A DNA stretch of 64,000 nt from Hesseltinella vesiculosa (Eukaryota; Mucoromycota; Mucoromycetes; Mucorales; Cunninghamellaceae): assembly GCA_002104935.1 (NCBI GenBank), contig MCGT01000020.1, positions 372,001-436,000 of the forward strand, given 5' to 3'. Positions 57,101 through 64,000 of this stretch are shown piece by piece. Position 1 is the first letter of the stretch. The number at the start of each line of letters is the position of its first letter. The translations under genes were made by a program, and so were the position numbers. The notes under the pieces were generated by a model, which did not search any database, had not been told where the DNA came from, and was given only the letters and a program-made list of their open reading frames with translations.

Positions 57101-59245
57101 ACATCGTCAACCTGATGACCAAGACCTCGGGCGTGGAAGACCTGGATGTGGCGCGGGCCAACCTTCGCCGTCTGATTGTCGACTTGGAGCCTCCCTTATT
57201 TACCTTGGGCGACGCTGGAGTGTCTACTTATTTACACCGTGACTCCGTCATGCATTGCTTGAATTCTGACCAAAAAGCAGCCATGGCTAAGGTGCTTGCT
57301 TGTAAAGTCAACACCCCTTGCACAGGAGAGAGAGAGAGAGAGAGGGCAAAGCGATATTCATGTTTTTTTTTTGTTTTTTTTTTTTGGTCTTAGGTCAGGA
57401 CTATGCTTTGATCCTTGGTATGCCAGGAACAGGCAAAACAACCACCGTGGCGGAGATCATCAGCATGCTTGTTCAACAAGGAAAATCTGTGCTTTTGACT
57501 GCCTACACACACAACGCCTTGGACAATCTGCTTTGTAAGCTCATGGAAAAGGGGATCGATTTTTTACGCCTGGGCAACCCCGACAAGGTAAGTGCCTTTT
57601 GCCACGCTGTCTACGTGGGCAAAACAGACTCACCTTTTTTTTCTCCGCCGCAGGTCATGCAGCAGGTTCGCCCTCACATGCCTCAGTTTGCCTCGGGATT
57701 AGACTCTGTTCAGGCAATGACAGACTACTTCAATTCGAAACAAGTGGTGGCTACCACCTGTTATGGGACCAACCAGTAAATTTTGTGTATTTAAAGTAGC
57801 AGACCGTCGCTTACTTTTTTTTTTTTTTTTTCATCAGCATCATTTTTCGTCGGCGCCGCTTTGATTATTGCATAGTGGACGAGGCGTCCCAGATCACCCT
57901 ACCAGTCTGCCTTGGCCCCTTGCCGTTTGGCGACAAGTTTATTCTTGTGGGCGATCAGTATCAATTGCCACCCATTGTAAGTGGGCAGTGCCGACCAGAT
58001 AGAGCAAAACTTTTGGGATTCTAACACCGCTTTTTTTTTGGTTTTAATTTGCTGCTAATGCAAAGGTGAAAGACCCAGAAGCACAAAGGAATGGGTTTGG
58101 AGAATCCCTGTTTATGATGCTTTCGGCCAAGCATCCCGAGGCTGTGGTATATTTGAAATATCAATACCGAATGAACAGGGACATTATGCAGGTGTCCAGC
58201 CAGCTGTTTTACGACAGGAAACTGCGATGTGGTAACGACACTGTGGCCAACAAGCGAATCCAGTACGCTCATTTTCCCACGGCCATGGCCAACATCCATG
58301 CTAGCAGTCATTCCTGTGCCGACCCATGCTGGCTTCGCGATATTTTGGACCCCAGGTAACAGTCCATACACAAAAAAACTGAAACAGTTCCTCTGGCCAG
58401 ATGAATGATTGACGCCTTGGAAATAGTCGAGCTGTTGTTTTTGTAGACACCGACCAACTTCCAGCAAGGGAAACTCGACCAAACGACCGATACATCGTCA
58501 ACAGCATCGAAGGCACTTTGATACAGCAGGTATAAAGCGACGACATACATGGAGAGGGAGCCATTGGCAGCATTTTTTATTTCTTTTCTTCTGATTTTAT
58601 AGACTGTCGACGCGTTGCTAGCGTCGGGCATGACTGAAGAACAGCTAGCCGTGGTCTCTGTCTACCGCACCCAATTGCGGATGTTAAGTCAACAACTTTC
58701 TCAGCAGCATCCGGACTTGGAAATCGCTACCATCGATAGATACCAAGGACGAGACAAGGAATGTGTGTTGATCTCGCTTGTCCGCAGCAATGACCAAGGC
58801 TTGGTAATGAAAGACATCTCCCGCCAACCCCCTCATCTCTATCCCAAAGTGGTCATCTCATTTCTTTTTCTCATTAGACGGGCGATTTACTACGCGACTG
58901 GAGACGACTCAACGTAGCATTTACTCGGGCCAAGTGCAAGTTGATTGTGTTTGGCTCGCTTTCTACCTTGGTTCATTCTGCACTGTTCAAGCAAATCATT
59001 GGCTTGTGGCAAGATGAGGATTGGGTAAGCCATGATTTCCTGGGACAACACGCTTTCTTACCCTTAATTTCGTCCTGCTATAGGTCTACCAGCTTCCAAA
59101 GAATGCGCACATCATGCACCAGCATAATCTACCCAAGCAGACCGAGTCACCGCATCATCGATCTCCTGTCATTAAGCGCTCGCCAGCCCACGGTCGAATG
59201 CGACCTATCCTGCGGGATATTTTCAACCGCGCAGCGCAGGATTAA
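54196..59245 (+). CDS. DNA2: DNA replication helicase/nuclease Dna2
   Basis: Processes Okazaki-fragment flaps and resects double-strand breaks. Sixteen exons are inferred, first 54196..54298 and last 59084..59245, including 55456..56154, 56229..56637 and 56706..57301; total 1309 residues, all in phase. The nuclease region shows an Fe-S cysteine set ([11 protein letters not shown] ... [11 protein letters not shown]-x2-C-x5-C), GMVDATIEL and PFELKTGK with the PD-(D/E)XK residues. The helicase has Walker [14 protein letters not shown], the Q-like motif [11 protein letters not shown], Walker [50 protein letters not shown] and [12 protein letters not shown]. The N-terminal 230 residues are disordered with acidic patches. 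The stop lies 71 bp from the convergent DET1 stop. Confidence 0.96.
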
Positions 59246-59316
59246 TCTTAGGCTGCGTTTTTCTTGTTTTATTTGCATTGATCATTGTTACATAATTTGT
59301 GAATAAAGACAGGCGT

Positions 59317-61652
59317 TTAATTTTTGTGCACATGGAAGTTTACAATAGGCGGGCCAGAAGTAGAATATTGTTTGGTAATAATAAACGGGTAACTTGGATG
59401 AGGGAGCAGGGCTGGGAAATGGTGCCTAGCGAGCCATGCGCGTGGAAGAAAAAGTCAAGTGGTCAACTGGAAGTGTCTTGTCTGGTCTCTCTCCAAAAGA
59501 GCTTACCTGGAGAATGGGTATGGATTAGCACGCGCATGAGGTGTAATATTTGCATTGATCTTGAAGGCAAGTTGCTGAGTGGATGCGAGGTAAAACTTGA
59601 TGACGTCGTGGGTTTTGATTTTACTGTTTCAAAGCAAACATGAGTCTGGAAGGCTATCCTTCTTTTGACAATGAATGACGGAGGGCTTACCATTCAGGAA
59701 GAGAGAGGAGCTTTTCATCCAGTTGGAACAAGGACATGTCAAAGTACGGGCTTTCCATATAAGACTGTGTAACCACAGGCAAATCAAGAGACAGGCGTTT
59801 GATGGCTTCCGAATACCTTTTTAAAACACGAGTGGTGTCAAACAAGCAAATTCTTTTTTTTTTTTTTGTTCTTGGTAGTACTTACACGCCATGCTTTGCA
59901 CATGACCAGGAATATAATTGTTTGCGTAACATGCTTCGAGCATGCTGGCTGTCGGCGCAAGTCGATCCATACCACGTGACGCCACTGGGAGCCAGCCCAC
60001 GCAAGCCATTGGCACAGGCCAGGACGAGGTCCACTACTTTTTCACTACCTTGATCAAAGATGTCATCGATTTGAAACGTTTTCAGATTCAAGATCACAAA
60101 TAACACCAATGGCGATGCGATTTCGTTGATCTGATATAAAAAAAAAGAAAAGAAAAGGTAAATGAGCGAGCAGGCCCATCCCCCCTATTCTTACCGGGCT
60201 CAGAGGCGCATTTTCAGGCATCATCTTGATTAATAATCGACTGTCATCCAGGTATTGGATTCGCCAGAATTTCATGTCACAATAAGCATTGTAATTACGA
60301 TGGAATTGCCGCAGAGCAATCCCTCTACCAAAATGAGAGGGGTGAGTGTTTGGTGGTAGCGGGAACTAGGTGAGGACATACCTGTCATTCCTTTGCTGAG
60401 CCATGACAAATAGCTTGGATAGAAAGGCTTGTTGAAAGGACCCAAACATAGGCGGAGGGCTATCGGTGCGAGGGCAGGTTGTGGGAGACTCCAAAGAGCC
60501 TGTCTTCAATACGGTATGGATGCCTGGGATGGCAGTATCATCAGGATCTTGGTGAATGACAGAGAGGATCTCGGGAGGGGTGGGGGTATGGGACAAATAA
60601 GGCTGTACGAACGGCGATATATTTGCGGGAAAAGTGTCTGTGATGGACGACAGCAGAGATGTATGAGCGGATGGATGGGGAGGGTCTTGCAGCTTTGGCC
60701 GCTTGTGCTGGAGAACGAACTCCGCCTCCCGCTGTTCTTGCTGGCTAAGGATCAGCTCGTCGTCTGGGTACATAAACTGGCCAATGGTACGTAATAAAAA
60801 AAATGTACCCTGCATGTCCAGTAAGATTAGTTGGATGGATTGGTGTTTCAACGACAAGATCGCAAGCATCTGGCCATACACGCATACACTCGCATGATGG
60901 TTTAGTTGAATAAAATCCGACGAGATCGCATACTGATCCATCAGCTGTCAAAAAAAAAAAAGGAGAGGCTGTCAGGCTAGCCGCTAATTTCATTCCCTTT
61001 CGTCAACCTACCTTGCCTGTTGTCATATCGATGGAGAAAAAGATATAATCGTTCAGGGCTGTGACATTTCCTAGGGAGTTTTGGAAACGGCGGTTGTGAT
61101 GATAGGATGCATAGACCACTTTGGACGAGACCACCACAAGCTAATCAAAAGTGGATCAGGATTAATAAAAATTCACAGCCACTTTGGAGAACTTGCATAA
61201 TTGTCCACTAGCAAGCAAAAGTCCTTGCACAGCAAATGGCCGTCGGGCAGGGGGAGTTTGCATTTGTAATGCAGTTGGAAAAAGGCATTGAACGGATCTG
61301 TCGGCAGCACACGTGGACATAGACAAGTTTTGACATGATATACTATCACTTGATCCTGGAGGGACCCAAAGCATATAAAATACTAAGTCGGCCATTCCAC
61401 CAAAAAAAGCAAAGCTTTCAAGTGAGCGATTTTTTTCTTTCCCAGTTTTTACATTACCTTGCCACAGTTGGAGAACCGTTGGATGATCATCTCATTTGGA
61501 ACTCGCACATTATAAATAGTGTAGTTGGGTATCAGAGTAGTATAAACAGCTCTAGAACGAGAGATGGTGGATCGTTGCGTTGTAGAAGGCTTTCCATATC
61601 GTCGTTGCTTGAGATCTTCATGAATGGTTCTTGGTCGTTGTTTAGGTGACAT
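59317..61652 (-). CDS. DET1: DET1 homolog (CUL4-DDB1 ubiquitin-ligase component)
   Basis: In plants and animals DET1 works with DDB1 and DDA1 as part of a CUL4-type ubiquitin ligase. Nine exons are inferred: 61652..61458, 61355..61197, 61140..61012, 60944..60382, 60324..60195, 60130..59886, 59816..59691, 59623..59507 and 59425..59317, 590 residues, all in phase. Recognisable DET1 blocks: VYTTLIPNYTIYNVRVPNEM, LNDYIFFSIDMTTGKLMDQY, MLAILSLKHQSIQLILLDMQ then GTFFLLRTIGQFMYPDDEL, MKFWRIQYLDDSRLLIKMMP and MESPYFDMSLFQLDEKLLSS, ending VIKFYLASTQQLAFKI and IVNFHVHKN. The middle has a low-complexity insert (residues about 255-330). One intron (61196) starts GCAAGT. Many yeasts lack DET1, so its presence is informative about lineage. 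Targets here are unknown. Confidence 0.9.
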
Positions 61653-62108
61653 GTTTGTTGCTATGGCAACTGATTTGGTCCAATAGGAGCGCTCTTTACT
61701 TTGTTCGATCGGAAAGAGAATGCAGTGGTATAAAACAAGAGAGTAGTAAAAGGGTAAGAAGATGAGAACAAGGGAGAAGTCGAAAGACGAGAATTAGGGT
61801 CGAAAAAAGAAAGTTGCACTGGGCACCAAAAAAAAAAAAAGGCGTAACATTTTTCAGTGATTCTTATTGGTTGGATTTTTTTTTCAAGTGTTGGTTTTGG
61901 TCCTCAACCGTTGTTTTTTATTCCTTTTTCTTTTACTTTTTTTTTTTTTTTTTTTGTCTTCTTCACTTCTCGCTGTATCTTATTCTTCTACTGTTCGAAA
62001 CTTCCCTTTCCTTTGTATAACATTGGTATTTTATTTAATTTATTCCCTGTTGTTATTGTCTCTTTGGAACCATCTCTGAAAACATTTGTATTCTTTATAT
62101 ATTGAATA
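61653..62108. other. Divergent promoter between DET1 and MUB1
   Basis: No gene is seen. The half nearer MUB1 is strongly T/C-rich with a run of 18 T near 61938, like a pyrimidine-rich leader. Confidence 0.55.
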
Positions 62109-64000
62109 ATGCGTGAGCCCAATTTTAGCTCTCCAACACAAAACAAAGCAGCTGTTGTCATCTCGTCAACATTATACGACCGTCGAGCACTGGATTGCAC
62201 TGCCACATTACCGCTGGTGAATTCCTTGACTCATCTAGCGTACATGACCTCTACATCTCCTCGCATTCGTGAAATCCTTGCCTCGGATGGGGGTCTGGAA
62301 CGTCTGGTCAAGATTCTGGCTACCTGCAACAACACCGACAAACATTCATTGTGGAAATGGTCGCTTGCCTTTCAATGTGTTGTCAACATTGGTGTCCGAG
62401 GTACCGAAGCCATTCGCACCCGAGTGGTCGACGTCGGCGCCGTGCAAGTCGTTCTGGCCGTCTTGGAAAACTTTTTACGAGCCTTGGAACTGGCCAAAAT
62501 GGAAAAGGAACAGGAGCGGAGCAAGTCTACCCAGGATGGGATCACCATCGACGAATCTGTCATCATTCCCTCGAGGTACTTGAACACCATCATCGACCCC
62601 GTGGCAAACACTACACCTGCCAACACCAACTCTCCTCACCAAACCGCCCTGTCATTGCCCTCCTTACCGTTGCCTCCTCCTTCCAGATCGACGCCGGTTA
62701 ATGCCGTTTCCAATAGACAGCTCTTCGGTGCTTTTCCAACCAACGAATCCGCCAACAGCAGCTTCCAGTCTTCGCCCACCAATCATCCCTCATCCTCATT
62801 GTTCTCTTCAGCCTCCTCCTCTTCGTCTGTTACTTCCCCCCGGGCATTACCTATGTCCGGCATCCCGTTTGCTCCTCCAAAACGACGCACGTTTTTGTCC
62901 CACCCTGTGCGTTCCAAGCCTCGCCACAAGAACACTTGCCTCTCATCCATCCCTCTGCTGAACAGCCTCGGCCCCGATGCCATTCTCCACCGTGAAGAAG
63001 ATATCCTCCTGTCATTGCAGCTCCTGGCCTACCTCTCCAAATATCCTCATATCCGCCAGACCTTCCACAAGAATCACCAGCACAACGTCTTCTCTGTCGT
63101 CGAGAAATTCACCCATCGCATCCATCCACAAACCATCATCTACTGGGCCGGTGTCATCATGCGCAACGCTTGCCGCAAAGATGAATCTCGTGGTGGCATT
63201 CGACAATGTGCCTATATGCATTGTGGCAAATGGGAGCGCTACCCTCGTGAATTTGCAAAATGCCGAAGATGGTATGTCAAACCATTTTTTTTATAACGAT
63301 GGCTCCCTGGCTCACCTCCTTTTTTTTTTCAATTTTAGCCGCAAAGCCAAGTATTGCTCCAAACCCTGTCAATCTCGTGCATGGGCAGAAGGCCATCGGT
63401 GGTGGTGCGTGGAACGAACACAATCAGCCAGCCACCCTCCCAATACCATCTCCACCACCACTGCTGCCGCCACCGCCGCGGTCGTTGCTGCTGCCCCACC
63501 CCCTGTCAATCCCATGGCCACCACCGATCAAATGGGCGCTTTGGATGACAATACCACCACCACGCATATTCCGATGAACCTCGACGAAACCTCTCCTCCT
63601 CAGCAACAACAGCTGCTCCATCCCGACCAAGCACATCACCAACGGCTGGAGGAAATGCAGCAAGACCAGCCATCCGCCCCCAGTGACGGGATGGATGATA
63701 CCGAAGAGGAAGACCAGCGTCAGCATCGCCACCGAAGCCACCATCATCATCATCATCATCGTACCCTGTCGCCTTCGCAACAGCAGCGTTTGCGTCAACC
63801 ACTGCAACAAATCGGCTTCCGTCCCATGCTACCCGCCACCTCGCCGCTGGCCACTTCCTCAAGTCTGACCCATGCTGATCCTCCCAACGACGATTCGCCC
63901 ACCGACTCGACAGCGACAACACCCATTCATAACAATCCTCCTAACCATGCCACCACCAGTGACACATTGTCGGATCGATCGCTACCCAGCCAGCAGTCGC
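62109..64000 (+). CDS. MUB1: MYND-type zinc-finger protein Mub1/samB (cut by window end)
   Basis: Two exons are visible, 62109..63271 and 63339 onward; the window ends inside the second. The N-terminal half is an armadillo-like helical region (LPLVNSLTHLAYMTSTSPRI, WKWSLAFQCVVNIGVRGTEA, VVDVGAVQVVLAVLENFLRA), interrupted by a Ser/Pro-rich insert. The MYND finger is built across the intron: CAYMHCGKWERYPREFAKCR then RCRKAKYCSKPCQSRAWAEG and HRWWC. Yeast Mub1 partners with the Ubr2 ubiquitin ligase to degrade Rpn4; Aspergillus samB affects cell polarity and division. After the finger the protein becomes Ala/Thr/Gln/Pro-rich with a poly-His run near 63745. No stop is reached. Confidence 0.92.

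Overview
The window reads as nuclear DNA of an early-diverging fungus, most likely Mucoromycota. Genes are dense, occur on both strands and are cut by many 50-110 nt introns (GT-AG, a few GC-AG) that often carry long A or T runs. The gene set is a normal fungal one: MET6, RPL38, BPL1, RPN12, FPGS, TDP1, DNA2, TVP38, MUB1. It also includes genes missing from many yeasts: DET1, a Fanzor nuclease, and an ODC antizyme that needs a +1 frameshift. No tRNA, rRNA or CRISPR array was recognised.

Layout. 1-5.1 kb: a full-length intron-containing Fanzor (eukaryotic TnpB relative) with a stem-loop region just after its stop codon. 5.2-7.7 kb: methionine synthase MET6 (minus). 7.7-11.3 kb: gene-poor, with one copy of a dispersed repeat. 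11.3-13.5 kb: two tandem GNAT acetyltransferases and RPL38. 13.8-16.8 kb: an F-BAR/DEP/RhoGAP protein. 16.9-17.5 kb: repeat fragment plus a decayed zinc-finger ORF. 17.9-25.3 kb: DUF2470 membrane protein, glutaredoxin-like protein, biotin-protein ligase (minus), ODC antizyme (minus), glucosamine-6-phosphate deaminase (minus). 25.5-32.7 kb: a ZC3HC1/Rsm1-like zinc-finger protein with a large VEEP-repeat acidic tail, then TDP1. 32.8-35.8 kb: a 1.3-kb-arm inverted repeat. 36.5-45.1 kb: FPGS, an MIT-domain protein, an arrestin-like protein, a degenerate AMP-binding ligase. 45.3-51 kb: a small unknown gene, RPN12, a coiled-coil protein, an SH3 membrane protein. 51.3-61.7 kb: TVP38, another repeat copy, DNA2, DET1. 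62.1 kb to the end: MUB1/samB, cut by the window edge.

Several genes touch shared processes. MET6 and FPGS both serve folate-dependent methionine synthesis. RPN12, antizyme, DET1 and MUB1 all concern proteasomal or ubiquitin-linked turnover. DNA2 and TDP1 are DNA-repair enzymes. This is ordinary eukaryotic neighbourhood rather than an operon. The most notable items are the Fanzor locus with its possible guide-RNA scaffold, the antizyme whose frameshift site exists only after splicing, the large inverted repeat, and a roughly 400-bp dispersed repeat family with three long copies and fragments. All exon borders were read by eye from splice signals and frame continuity; none has transcript support here.
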